Assembly (NCBI GenBank): GCA_038205395.1
Contig: JBBRBX010000001.1
Location: forward strand, 62,001 to 126,000
DNA length: 64,000 bases
Reading direction: 5' to 3'
Origin: Fredericiella sp038205395
Lineage (GTDB): Bacteria > Chloroflexota > Anaerolineae > Caldilineales > Caldilineaceae
Each line of letters opens with the position of its first letter. The first letter of the stretch is position 1. The notes beneath the pieces are model-generated. The model was not told the DNA's origin and ran no database searches. It saw only the letters and a list, made by a program, of their open reading frames with translations. Shown here in pieces: positions 17,221-25,100 of the stretch. The position numbers and the translations under genes are program-made.

Positions 17221-18285
17221 CCCGTTTGCCTGCAGCGGCCTGAGGGCGGCAGTGATCGTTGCCCGTTGCGATTCCAGCCACGGTGGCAGCTTGAGAACGC
17301 CTCCTAATGTCGCAATATCTTCGTCATAGGCAAACCCCGGCCCGGCGGTCGCCAATTCAATTATGTGGCCATCCGGATCAGTGGTGTAGATGCTCTTAAA
17401 ATAGATGCGCTCCATCACCGGGGAAACGCGGCAGCCTGCCTTCACCAGCCGGTCACGGAAACGCAACTGCATTTCTTCATCTGCCACGGCAAAGGCAAGG
17501 TGATGCGTCTGGCCAGCGCCCATACGCGCACGTGTTTGCGTCTGCGCATTCTTCTCAAAGTAGCTAATCACAGTGCCCGGCTGCCCGCCATCCACTCCCC
17601 AATACCAGTGCGTCGACTCTGGATCATCGAAGTTCGATGTCATCTTCACTCGCTCCAACCCCAGCACGCCGGAAAGAAAAGCGTGCGTGCGCTCAATATC
17701 GCTGGCAATGGCCGTAATGTGGTGCATACCGTGCGTTAAGGCCATATCAGGCGTGATGACTGGTTGTGGTTCAGGCCGAGGTGCGGCGTGTAAATGCGCC
17801 TCATTGCGCTGGTTGATTTGCAACTGCGCCGGCGGCTCAAAGTATTTTTTGCCGAACTGTCCAACTGCCTCGTCCACGCTCCAGCCGGGGCCATCTGTGG
17901 CAATCTCAATGCGCAAACCGTCAGGATCACGAAAGTAAATCGATTGGAAGTAGCGATGATCAAAAGGGCCGGTGACGTTTAGCCCCATACCAACCAACCG
18001 GCGCTTCCACTTGAGCAGGCCAGTGTAATCAGCTACCCGCAAAGCAAAGTGATGAGCACCGCCGATGCCTGACCGCCCCTGGGGCGCGCCGCGCCACTCA
18101 AAAAAAGTCACCGCTGAGCCTGGGCTGCCGGTGTAGTCACCAAAGTAAAGATGGTAACTGTCAGGCGCATCAAAGTTGACGGTCTGTTTAACCAGACGCA
18201 GCCCCAACACCCCGGTATAGAAATCCACTGTCTGCTGGGCGTCGCTGCAAACGATGGTGATGTGATGCAGGCCGGCAATTTTCAC
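17206..18285 (-). CDS. Ring-cleaving dioxygenase, VOC/glyoxalase family (MhqO-like)
   Basis: A 359-aa protein with two vicinal-oxygen-chelate modules. Module one begins GLHHITIVCSDAQQTVDFY and ends SIYFRDPDGLRIEIATDGPG; module two begins GMHHITAIASDIERTHAFL and ends SIYTTDPDGHIIELATAGPG. The HH at each module start and the Glu before AT supply metal ligands. The family includes MhqO/MhqE/MhqA, which act on hydroquinones and catechols. It is divergent from the PadR gene (136 nt apart) and convergent with the methyltransferase. ATG at 18285 has AGGAGAT upstream. Confidence 0.88.
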   Translation of the reverse strand: MKIAGLHHITIVCSDAQQTVDFYTGVLGLRLVKQTVNFDAPDSYHLYFGDYTGSPGSAVTFFEWRGAPQGRSGIGGAHHFALRVADYTGLLKWKRRLVGMGLNVTGPFDHRYFQSIYFRDPDGLRIEIATDGPGWSVDEAVGQFGKKYFEPPAQLQINQRNEAHLHAAPRPEPQPVITPDMALTHGMHHITAIASDIERTHAFLSGVLGLERVKMTSNFDDPESTHWYWGVDGGQPGTVISYFEKNAQTQTRARMGAGQTHHLAFAVADEEMQLRFRDRLVKAGCRVSPVMERIYFKSIYTTDPDGHIIELATAGPGFAYDEDIATLGGVLKLPPWLESQRATITAALRPLQANGSALR

Positions 18286-18385
18286 GTGGACATCTCCTTT
18301 GTTTCAGCATACACGACTGAGGGCAGCAAAACGGGAAAATTGCTTACGAATCCTACTTTGTCGACAATTTTTGTAGAAATAGGTA

Positions 18386-18414
18386 TTGACACACTATGTA
18401 ACATACAGTATAGT
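18386..18414 (+). promoter_or_regulatory. Strong promoter of the PadR gene with palindromic operator
   Basis: TTGACA (18386-18391), a 17-nt spacer and TATAGT (18409-18414). The -10 box ends 7 nt before the ATG at 18422, so the mRNA should be leaderless. TATGTAACATA, an 11-nt palindrome with the ATGT/ACAT halves typical of PadR operators, lies inside the spacer (18395-18405), and a second GTAT-N6-ATAC element overlaps the -10 region. Autorepression is the likely use. Confidence 0.75.
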
Positions 18415-18421
18415 GCGATAC

Positions 18422-18775
18422 ATGATAAGCGACGACACAAGTTATTCGGTGTATGAAAATCTGGCGTCGGAGTTGCGGCGAGGGGTGCTGGTGCTGGCAG
18501 TGCTGGCCCAGTGCGGCGAGGTGCAGTACGGCTATTCGCTCAAACAGCAACTGGCTGCAGCCGGACTGGACATCAACGAAGGCACCCTTTACCCGCTGCT
18601 GCGGCGGCTGGAAGGACAGGGTCTGCTGGCGAGTGAGTGGCTGGTGACGGAGGATCGCCCCCGCCGCTACTATAAGCTGAGCACGACAGGGTCGGCGGTG
18701 TTGGAGAGGTTGTCTGCAGAGTGGCAAACATTGGTGGGCGTAGTTGCCCGCATTCTGCCGGAGAAGGAGAATTAA
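18422..18775 (+). CDS. PadR family transcriptional regulator
   Basis: A 117-aa winged-helix regulator. The PadR core is visible: LRRGVLVLAVLAQCGEVQYGY, then INEGTLYPLLRRLEGQGLL (recognition helix) and RPRRYYKLSTTGSAVLERL (wing). The ATG at 18422 is chosen because it sits just after a strong -10 box; the in-frame upstream ATG at 18386 lies within the promoter. The stop is 2 nt before the next gene, a membrane protein, which is the usual PadR-HAAS/DUF1700 arrangement, where PadR responds to membrane or drug stress. Confidence 0.93.
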   Translation: MISDDTSYSVYENLASELRRGVLVLAVLAQCGEVQYGYSLKQQLAAAGLDINEGTLYPLLRRLEGQGLLASEWLVTEDRPRRYYKLSTTGSAVLERLSAEWQTLVGVVARILPEKEN

Positions 18776-18777
18776 CA

Positions 18778-19791
18778 ATGTACGGCAAAACAATAACCCA
18801 AAAAACAGAACAAAAAGCCTCCGATGAGTGGATCGACCGCTATGTCAATGAGGTGGGGCGCCGCCTGCCGGCCAACCAGCGCAGCGACGTGGAGCGCGAG
18901 ATCCGCTCGTTGATTGAGGACGCAGTGGCTGGACGGTTTGAAACCCTTGAAGTGGAGGGTGTACCGCTGGCGGAGCGAGAGACGGTGGTGTTGGCGGTGC
19001 TGCAAGCATTTGGTTCACCCGAAGAGATAGCAGCGCGCTACCATGCGCCGCGCTACCTCATTGGCCCCACCATCTTCCCGATTTATCGCATCGTGCTCAG
19101 CATTGTGCTGGCCGTGACGGTGTTCGCCAATCTGCTGGGCGTGGTGGTGGCCGCCGATGAACAGATGGCTGCGCCGCTGGTCGAGACACTGCTCAGCCTG
19201 TTTGGCAGCATTATCCAGACCGTCGGCATGGTCACGCTGCTCTTTGTCGCGCTCGAACGGCTTGGCGTCGCCGCCGAAAGCAGACCACAGCCATGGAACC
19301 CAACCAGCCTGCCGGCCGTCAAGGACCCGCAGCGGGTCAACCTGGTGGAAACAGCAATCGATATTGGTTTTACGGCTGCGGTGATTGTCCTACTGAACGT
19401 CTATCTCAACCGCAGGACGGGTGCGCTGTTCTACAACGGCGAATGGCAGACGATGCCGCTGTTCTCACAGGAGTTCCTGCAATACATTCCGTGGCTGACT
19501 GCTATCTGGTGCGCCGACATCCTGGTCAACATCATCCTGCTGACGCGCGGGCGCTGGGAGCCTTTTACCCGTATTGCGACAATGATCACTGCCACAGCGG
19601 CAGCCATCCTATTCTACAGCATGATCAGCAGTGGCCCCATTGGTGCCTGGCCGCCGGTCGAGCCGGCTTTCAAAGTGACGGCAGCAATCATCTTTGCCGT
19701 CAGCCTGGTGGAAGTGGGCAAGCAGGGCTGGCTGCTGTTGCGCAGCAGCAACTGGATCGGCGATAGGCTGCACTCGCAGCAGGTGCTGTAG
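18778..19791 (+). CDS. PadR-linked membrane protein with HAAS-like N-terminal domain
   Basis: A 337-aa protein. Residues about 15-95 form a helical domain (DEWIDRYVNEVGRRLPANQ, VEREIRSLIEDAVAG, VLQAFGSPEEIAARY), which matches the HAAS/DUF1700 signalling domain encoded next to PadR genes. It is followed by about six membrane helices. Such pairs are thought to link envelope state to PadR, but no mechanism is established. ATG at 18778 follows GAGAAGGAGA and lies 2 nt after the PadR stop. Ends at a perfect 17-bp hairpin. Confidence 0.85.
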   Translation: MYGKTITQKTEQKASDEWIDRYVNEVGRRLPANQRSDVEREIRSLIEDAVAGRFETLEVEGVPLAERETVVLAVLQAFGSPEEIAARYHAPRYLIGPTIFPIYRIVLSIVLAVTVFANLLGVVVAADEQMAAPLVETLLSLFGSIIQTVGMVTLLFVALERLGVAAESRPQPWNPTSLPAVKDPQRVNLVETAIDIGFTAAVIVLLNVYLNRRTGALFYNGEWQTMPLFSQEFLQYIPWLTAIWCADILVNIILLTRGRWEPFTRIATMITATAAAILFYSMISSGPIGAWPPVEPAFKVTAAIIFAVSLVEVGKQGWLLLRSSNWIGDRLHSQQVL

Positions 19792-19811
19792 GAAATACAA
19801 AAAACAAGATG

Positions 19812-19850
19812 CCTCCTTATAACCCAGCAGTTGGCTGGGTTATAAGGAGG
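19812..19850. terminator. Perfect 17-bp hairpin between convergent genes
   Basis: Arms 19812-19828 and 19834-19850 pair without mismatch around a 5-nt loop. It lies 20 nt after the HAAS-like gene and 76 nt before the end of the convergent UroD-family gene. No U-run follows on the plus strand, so it is a likely but not textbook terminator. Confidence 0.65.
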
Positions 19851-19926
19851 TTCGAAGAGGAACGGTCACAAACTCAAGTCTGGTGCGCCGGCGCCAGATT
19901 GACACGTTCGCATCCAGTCAATTTTT

Positions 19927-20907
19927 TCATGGGTAGATGCCCTCGCGCCGCCAGACTTCGAGCATCAACTCATAGGAGGCCAGCGGCATTCCCGTGTAGA
20001 TGCAGTTGCTGGTGGAGAAAATATAGCCGCCGCCGGGCATACCGTTGTGCAGCGAGTAGCGTGTCGCTTCGATAATCTGTTCGGGTGTACCGGTGTCCAG
20101 CATGGCGCAGTTGACATTGCCGATCAGACAAAGACGGTCGCCGCACAGCCGTTTGACCTCGGCAATGTCCACACCGGCCTGCGGGTCCAACGAGTGCAGG
20201 GCGTGTGGGTTAGTCGAAACCAACTGGTCCAGAATGGGCATGATATTGCCGTCCGTATGTTTGATGACGTAATAGCCCATGTCACGGTACCCCTTGGTGA
20301 GCTGCGCCAGATAAGGGGTGATAAATTCTTCAAAATGGCGCGGGCTCATAAAGGGGCCAACATTAAAACAATAGTCGGCGCAGAGGGCAAAACCGTCCAG
20401 GCCCAGCCCTTGCGTCTCACGGTGTTTACGCCACACTTCCGCGCGGCGCAGAGCGTTCTCCACCCTGGCCTGCGCCTCACGCTTGAGGTCGGCAGGATCA
20501 TCTGCCAACCGTTCGGCAAAGGCCATCATCTCCGAACCATTGGGGATGCTGAAGGTGGCGTCGCCGTGGCGCATGATGTAGTAGCGATCGCCTGTGCGTG
20601 CGCGGAGCAGGTCGATCAGGTGGATTGTTTCTTCCACCGTGTCAGGGTTGGGATGGATAAAGATAGCGCTGTGACCAAAGCGCTCGGCAGTGGCGATATA
20701 AATGTCTGCCATCTCGCTGCGGTGGAGGGCGCGCTCTTTCTCTTCCATCTGCCCCCACTGCTCATAGAAGCGGTGCGAAGGGTGCACCTTGCCGAAAGCT
20801 TCCATGGTCAGAAAAAAGACCAGTTCAAAATGGGGCACAAGCCCAGTGATGGGGCGGCGTTCGAGGGCAGCGATAAATCGTTGGCGTGGTTGCATGGTGG
20901 CGGCCAC
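19927..20907 (-). CDS. UroD-fold protein (uroporphyrinogen decarboxylase/MtaA superfamily), third of three
   Basis: A 326-aa protein of the superfamily that includes heme UroD and the corrinoid methyltransferases MtaA, MtbA and CmuA. Core motifs: GDRYYIMRHGDATFSI, YVIKHTDGNIMPILDQLV and LCLIGNVNCAMLDTG. Where MtaA has a zinc-binding HxCGN, this protein has HTDGN, so it is unlikely to be a canonical zinc thiol methyltransferase. Too short and divergent to be the heme enzyme. Last gene of the corrinoid operon, 34 nt after the MtaA-like gene. ATG at 20907 is followed by an in-frame ATG at 20895. Confidence 0.8.
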   Translation of the reverse strand: MAATMQPRQRFIAALERRPITGLVPHFELVFFLTMEAFGKVHPSHRFYEQWGQMEEKERALHRSEMADIYIATAERFGHSAIFIHPNPDTVEETIHLIDLLRARTGDRYYIMRHGDATFSIPNGSEMMAFAERLADDPADLKREAQARVENALRRAEVWRKHRETQGLGLDGFALCADYCFNVGPFMSPRHFEEFITPYLAQLTKGYRDMGYYVIKHTDGNIMPILDQLVSTNPHALHSLDPQAGVDIAEVKRLCGDRLCLIGNVNCAMLDTGTPEQIIEATRYSLHNGMPGGGYIFSTSNCIYTGMPLASYELMLEVWRREGIYP

Positions 20908-20941
20908 GAAATTCTCCTTCTACAATAACCACTATTGCGGT

Positions 20942-21970
20942 TCAGCCGGCGACAGGATGCGGCTTATGTTGGCGAGCATAGTACACCAACGCATGCAGAT
21001 TCTCGGCCGGCGTGTCGCGCGGCACTTCACAGCCGGCGCCGGCAATGTAGCGGTCGCCCGCCTGCTGGTGGCAGTCAGCCATAATGGCATAGACCGACTC
21101 CAGCGTCCCACTGCGCAGATCACGCACCGGGGCAATATTGCCCAACAGCACTTGCGCCGCACCCATCTGGGCGCGTGCTTCCGCCAAGGGAGCCAAAAAA
21201 TCCAGATCCACAATCTCGGCCCCCAGCGCACCCATACCGGTGAAGATCCGCCGCGTGTTGCCGCAAATGTGCAGCCGCGCCTTTGCTCCTAGTCTGTGCA
21301 CGCCGTCAACCAGCCGTTGCTCGTAGGGCCAGACAAACTGTGTGTAAATCTGTGGGCCAACCAAGGAAGCAGCCGCATCGCCGATCCCGATCAGCTCAGC
21401 GCCTGCCGCAACCTGAGCCGCAGCAAAAGCCAGTTCCATCTCGATCACGAAGGTGAACAGCCGCTCGACAAAGTCGGGGTCGTCGTAGAAGTCAAGCATC
21501 AGGTTGTTGATGCCGCGCAGATCGGCGGCCTCGGCACAAGGCCCTTCGATCCACCCCTCCACCAGTTTCTGCTCACCTACCCGCTGTCTGAGTGCGCTGA
21601 TCACACGCAGACGGTTGGCCATACGACTGGACGGCTGCAGAGCAGGCAGTTCCAACTGATCGAGAAGCGCCTTATCGGCCAGCAGCGGCGTCTGCCCGTT
21701 GTTGGCCGGCGGATCGTCGGGAAAGAAAATTACCGGCGCCCCACAGTCGGTCGCTTCAACGGCAGGGTCGGAGATGGCGGAGACATAGTCAAGATCAAAT
21801 GTCTCCGCCACCTGTACCTGGCCTTCTACCTGCACGCGATAATCCGTGCAGTACTCCAGATAGTTGGCGCCAATCAAGCGCGCCGCAAAGGTCATTGTGA
21901 TAGGCATGGCCGGCAGACTATCCACCGGTTCGCCCGCCAGATGAGCCAGGATGCGCTGACGCCCATTCAT
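20942..21970 (-). CDS. MtaA/CmuA-type UroD-fold methyltransferase with zinc motif
   Basis: A 342-aa protein. It shows the zinc site of corrinoid:thiol methyltransferases: HICGNTR (about residue 237) and a downstream Cys in IAGAGCEVPRDTPAENLHAL (about residue 315). In methanogens and acetogens such enzymes move a methyl group from a methyl-corrinoid protein to a thiol or to tetrahydrofolate. ATG at 21970 overlaps the upstream UroD-fold gene stop by 4 nt; the longer frame upstream lies inside that gene. The corrinoid protein gene is two genes upstream, so a methyl-transfer role is well supported; the acceptor is not known. Confidence 0.85.
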   Translation of the reverse strand: MNGRQRILAHLAGEPVDSLPAMPITMTFAARLIGANYLEYCTDYRVQVEGQVQVAETFDLDYVSAISDPAVEATDCGAPVIFFPDDPPANNGQTPLLADKALLDQLELPALQPSSRMANRLRVISALRQRVGEQKLVEGWIEGPCAEAADLRGINNLMLDFYDDPDFVERLFTFVIEMELAFAAAQVAAGAELIGIGDAAASLVGPQIYTQFVWPYEQRLVDGVHRLGAKARLHICGNTRRIFTGMGALGAEIVDLDFLAPLAEARAQMGAAQVLLGNIAPVRDLRSGTLESVYAIMADCHQQAGDRYIAGAGCEVPRDTPAENLHALVYYARQHKPHPVAG

Positions 21971-23109
21971 GCTGTCGCCTGCTCCTGCTGCGGGCGGCCC
22001 GTGGGCCGCAGATTGGCCAGCCCCTTGCCCCACACACGCTTGGCTTCTTCCAGATAGAAAATGTAGTTGGAAAGCGAAACATCAGGCGGCACACGATGGT
22101 CGGGGGTGGGGATATAGCCACCTTCTTCGACCAGCGGCGCCAGCCGCTCCACCTCGGCGGCGATCGCGGCGGGCGACTTCATCAGCACATGCTTATCCAC
22201 GCCGCCGATGAACCGCATCTCCTTGCCATAGAGGCGGCGAAAGGCAAGCGGGTCAGCGTGCCATTTGCCCACCTCAATAGGGAACATCGTGTTGACGCCC
22301 GCATCGAGCCACAACGGGGCCAAGGCATCGATCTTGCCGTCACAGTCAAGGAAGATAATATCTACGTCATAACGGTTGAGCGTACTGGTGATGCGCCGGT
22401 AATGAGGAACAAGCACCTCTTGGAACAGCTTGGGAGACATGAGCGGGCCACCGCTGTAACACATATCCTCCCACATCGACGCCGCCTCGGGACGCACGCC
22501 GGCGGAGAGTGTATGCTCAAGTACGGCGACAATGACATCCGCCAGCGTCTCGACAACTTCCTCAAACAAGGCGCGGTCGTCGTACATAAGCTGCGAGATG
22601 CCTTCCAACCCAAACCAATTGCGCGCAACACCGTACAGCGAGCCGGCCTCGATAAACAGCGGGTAGTCGCGGTCGGGACGCAGCCATTCCGCAAGCTGCA
22701 TCTCCCAGGCCGGGCCGGCAGCCAGGCGTAAGGGATCATCGGCGCGCAGGCGCGGTTTGTAGTAGGCGTCCCAACTATCACGGTCAAGCAATGTATGGCG
22801 CAGATGGCGCGGGATCGAGCCGAGGAACTTGCCACGCTCTACGATCACCCCGTCAGACTGCTGCACAATTTCCGTCTCGCCGCAGTCCTTGAGCAGCAGT
22901 TCGGCAAAGGCCGGGTAGAGACCCAGTGTACAGCCGCAAGTAATCCACTGTGGGTCCATGCCAAAAAAGAGATCGGGATTGGCGCCGGCAGGATAGCCTT
23001 GCGCCTGCCATAGAGGCAGAGTCTCATCCCAAAAACCGAAATCCATGATCGGGCTGCGGTCTCTCGGCTGATAATGCATGACTGCGGCAAAGCGCTCACG
23101 GGCATTCAT
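21967..23109 (-). CDS. UroD-fold methyltransferase-like protein, first of three
   Basis: A 380-aa UroD-superfamily protein beginning NARERFAAVMHYQPRDRSPI, a typical N-terminus of corrinoid-linked members. The active-site strand reads VDIIFLDCDGKIDAL: an Asp and Cys but no HxC zinc motif; the C-terminal equivalent is GYIPTPDHRVPPDVSLSNY. It may be the substrate-side (demethylating) methyltransferase, since no MttB-, MtaB- or MtgB-type gene is present. This is inference. It lies 29 nt downstream of the corrinoid protein gene and overlaps the next gene by 4 nt. Confidence 0.8.
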   Translation of the reverse strand: MNARERFAAVMHYQPRDRSPIMDFGFWDETLPLWQAQGYPAGANPDLFFGMDPQWITCGCTLGLYPAFAELLLKDCGETEIVQQSDGVIVERGKFLGSIPRHLRHTLLDRDSWDAYYKPRLRADDPLRLAAGPAWEMQLAEWLRPDRDYPLFIEAGSLYGVARNWFGLEGISQLMYDDRALFEEVVETLADVIVAVLEHTLSAGVRPEAASMWEDMCYSGGPLMSPKLFQEVLVPHYRRITSTLNRYDVDIIFLDCDGKIDALAPLWLDAGVNTMFPIEVGKWHADPLAFRRLYGKEMRFIGGVDKHVLMKSPAAIAAEVERLAPLVEEGGYIPTPDHRVPPDVSLSNYIFYLEEAKRVWGKGLANLRPTGRPQQEQATA

Positions 23110-23138
23110 CGATGGCGCCTCCTCTTGAAGCGTCGAAC

Positions 23139-23780
23139 TTAATTTAACCCCAATAAGCGGCGAGCCAGGGCGACGGCAGCGCCGGCATTGTCGGTGTAAC
23201 CATCGGCGCCGATTTCGTCGGCAAAGTCCTGGGTGACGGGCGCACCGCCGATGATGACCTTGACACGCTCGCGCAAACCAGCCTGGTTCAGCCGATCCAT
23301 AATATTTTTCATAGAAGGCAGCGTCGTCGTCAGCAAAGCGGAGAGTGCTACGATATCAGCGTTTTTGCTGTTGACTGCGTCGATGAACTTGTCAGCATTG
23401 GCATCCACCCCGACATCAATAATTTCAAAGCCGCCGCCTTCGAGCATAATGGCGACCAGGTTTTTGCCAATGTCGTGCAGATCACCTTGCACAGTGCCGA
23501 TGACCACACGCGCAACCGGTTCGGCGCCGGCGCTGGCCAGCAGCGGACGAATCACTTCCACCGCTCCCTTCATGGCACGCGCAGAAATAAGCAATTCAGG
23601 TACAAAGCACTCGTTGGCCTCAAAGCGCTGTCCAACTTCGTCCATGGCAGGTATCATATACTCGTCAAGCAGCACCTGCGGATCGACGCCTGCGGCCACA
23701 GCCTCTTGGGTGACCGCAACAGCCAATTTCGCATTACCGGCCAAAACAGCGTCATACAGCCTTTCCAGGTCTTCCATCAT
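23139..23780 (-). CDS. Corrinoid (cobalamin-binding) protein, MtbC/MttC-like
   Basis: A 213-aa methyl-carrier protein. Residues about 5-85 are the helical cap (B12-binding 2, GVDPQVLLDEYMIPAMDEVG). Residues about 90-210 are the Rossmann-like B12 domain with the lower-ligand motif GDLHDIGKNLV (DxHxxG), ALSALLTTTLPSMK and IIGGAPVTQDFADEIGADGY. These proteins accept a methyl group on cob(I)amide from one methyltransferase and donate it to a second. It is the first gene of the operon; ATG ATG at 23780 follows TAGGAGCG. No corrinoid-activating (RamA-type) gene is in the window. Confidence 0.93.
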   Translation of the reverse strand: MMEDLERLYDAVLAGNAKLAVAVTQEAVAAGVDPQVLLDEYMIPAMDEVGQRFEANECFVPELLISARAMKGAVEVIRPLLASAGAEPVARVVIGTVQGDLHDIGKNLVAIMLEGGGFEIIDVGVDANADKFIDAVNSKNADIVALSALLTTTLPSMKNIMDRLNQAGLRERVKVIIGGAPVTQDFADEIGADGYTDNAGAAVALARRLLGLN

Positions 23781-23879
23781 TCGCTCCTAATGGTAAAAAA
23801 CGGTATTGGTTAAAATCAAAAAGGTTTTCGGAAGAGAAGAAGCATCCCGCCTATTATACAGGCATTTTGTAATTTGGAG

Positions 23880-23885
23880 TACAAT
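23880..23885 (+). promoter_or_regulatory. Candidate -10 box for the glycosyltransferase gene
   Basis: TACAAT ends 6 nt before the ATG at 23892, with no ribosome-binding site between; no convincing -35 box is seen. It fits the leaderless pattern of other genes here. Confidence 0.4.
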
Positions 23886-23891
23886 CCAATT

Positions 23892-24980
23892 ATGGCGTTA
23901 TTCACACCTGTCGTTTGTGACCTCTCCATCATCATTGTCTCATGGAACGTATGGCCGCTTTTGGAAGGCTGTCTGCGTTCCATCGAGCGCAGCAGCCGAT
24001 TAGCGGCAGGCAGTGCGGCGATGGGCATCCAGTTGCGCAGCTTTGGCCCGGCAGATGCAGCCGCCACGCTGGAAGTGATCGTTGTTGACAACGCCGGCAG
24101 TGATGAGACGGTCGAGCGGCTGCCGCGACTTTTCCCATGGGTGCATCTGATCGCCTGCGATACAAACCTCGGCTTTACCCGCGGCAACAACCACGGATAC
24201 GCCGCCAGCCACGGGCGTTATGTCTATTTCCTCAACCCGGACACCGAGTTGGCTGGTGAGTTATCCGGTAAGTTGTTTGGCGGCCAGCCGCAGCACGACA
24301 GCTTGTCGATCCTTTATGCGGTCATCGACGCTGCGCCCGATATTGCAGTCGTGGGGCCACAGTTGCGGTATGGGGACAGCACATTTCAGCCCAGTGCACG
24401 CCGCTTCCCCACACCCGCGACAGGCTTTTTTGAAAGCACCTGGCTGGGCTGGCTCTGGCCGGCCAATCCATGGTCACAGCGGCTGCATATGCGTGACTGG
24501 CCCGTGAGCTACAGCCATGATGTCGATTGGCTGGTGGGGGCGGCCATGCTCTGCCGTCGTGAGGCGCTGGAAGAAGTGCGCACGCTGCAGGGTCCGTTTG
24601 ACGAGCGATTCTTTATGTACAGCGAGGAAGTGGACCTCTGCCGCCGGCTCAAGAGCCACGCTTGGCGTATCGTTTATGTTCCCGCAGCTTTGGTGATTCA
24701 TTACGAGGGCAAAAGCAGCGAACAGGCAAGTGCGGCGCGGCATATTCACTTCAATACCAGTAAAGTCCTATACTACACGAAATGGTTTGCAGGGCTTTGG
24801 CCGGCTTTGCTGCGCAGCTTTTTGCTGCTGGAGTTCCGCATCCAACTGTGGATTGAACAAGGCAAGCTGCTGCTGGGCCACAAGCCGGCGCTGCGACGGC
24901 AGCGGATCGACACCTATCGACAGGTGCTGCGCAGCAGGCTGCGCCCACAGCCGGAGGGGCGCACCCAGCCAAACCCCTGA
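23892..24980 (+). CDS. Glycosyltransferase family 2, rhamnosyltransferase-like
   Basis: A 362-aa GT-A enzyme. N-terminus DLSIIIVSWNVWPLLEGCLR, then LEVIVVDNAGSDETVERL, NLGFTRGNNHGY, YFLNPDTEL (the DxD-type metal site), and the acceptor loop DWLVGAAMLCRREALEEV with FMYSEEVDLCRRL. These match WbbL-type rhamnosyltransferases. An insert of about 15 aa (GSAAMGIQLRSFGPADAA) precedes strand 2. The C-terminus has an amphipathic helix that may associate with the membrane. An ATG six codons upstream (23874) is the alternative start. It stands alone and divergent from the corrinoid operon. Confidence 0.88.
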   Translation: MALFTPVVCDLSIIIVSWNVWPLLEGCLRSIERSSRLAAGSAAMGIQLRSFGPADAAATLEVIVVDNAGSDETVERLPRLFPWVHLIACDTNLGFTRGNNHGYAASHGRYVYFLNPDTELAGELSGKLFGGQPQHDSLSILYAVIDAAPDIAVVGPQLRYGDSTFQPSARRFPTPATGFFESTWLGWLWPANPWSQRLHMRDWPVSYSHDVDWLVGAAMLCRREALEEVRTLQGPFDERFFMYSEEVDLCRRLKSHAWRIVYVPAALVIHYEGKSSEQASAARHIHFNTSKVLYYTKWFAGLWPALLRSFLLLEFRIQLWIEQGKLLLGHKPALRRQRIDTYRQVLRSRLRPQPEGRTQPNP

Positions 24981-24995
24981 AAACGAGACTGCGAA

Positions 24996-25025
24996 TTGAC
25001 ATGCCTCTTTGCTATCGAGTTAAAT
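24996..25025 (+). promoter_or_regulatory. Probable promoter of the amidohydrolase operon
   Basis: TTGACA (24996-25001), an 18-nt spacer and TTAAAT (25020-25025), about 75 nt before the ATG at 25101. Confidence 0.5.
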
Positions 25026-25100
25026 AGCGGAATCTAGGGTGCCGGTGCAGTGATCCTCACCAACTGCGGCGCCATCCCGTCAAAAATAAAAGGAAGCATC

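Noticed and set aside
19812..19850. Perfect inverted repeat as a possible transposon end
   Set aside because: The arms are 5 nt apart with no transposase or target duplication; a hairpin terminator between convergent genes explains it.
20047..20928. Plus-strand open frame of 293 codons
   Set aside because: Antisense shadow of the UroD-fold gene; no ribosome-binding site or family features.
19927..23109. Heme-biosynthetic uroporphyrinogen decarboxylase for the three UroD-fold genes
   Set aside because: They adjoin a corrinoid protein, lack a typical heme UroD N-terminus, and one has the MtaA zinc motif; no other heme genes are adjacent.
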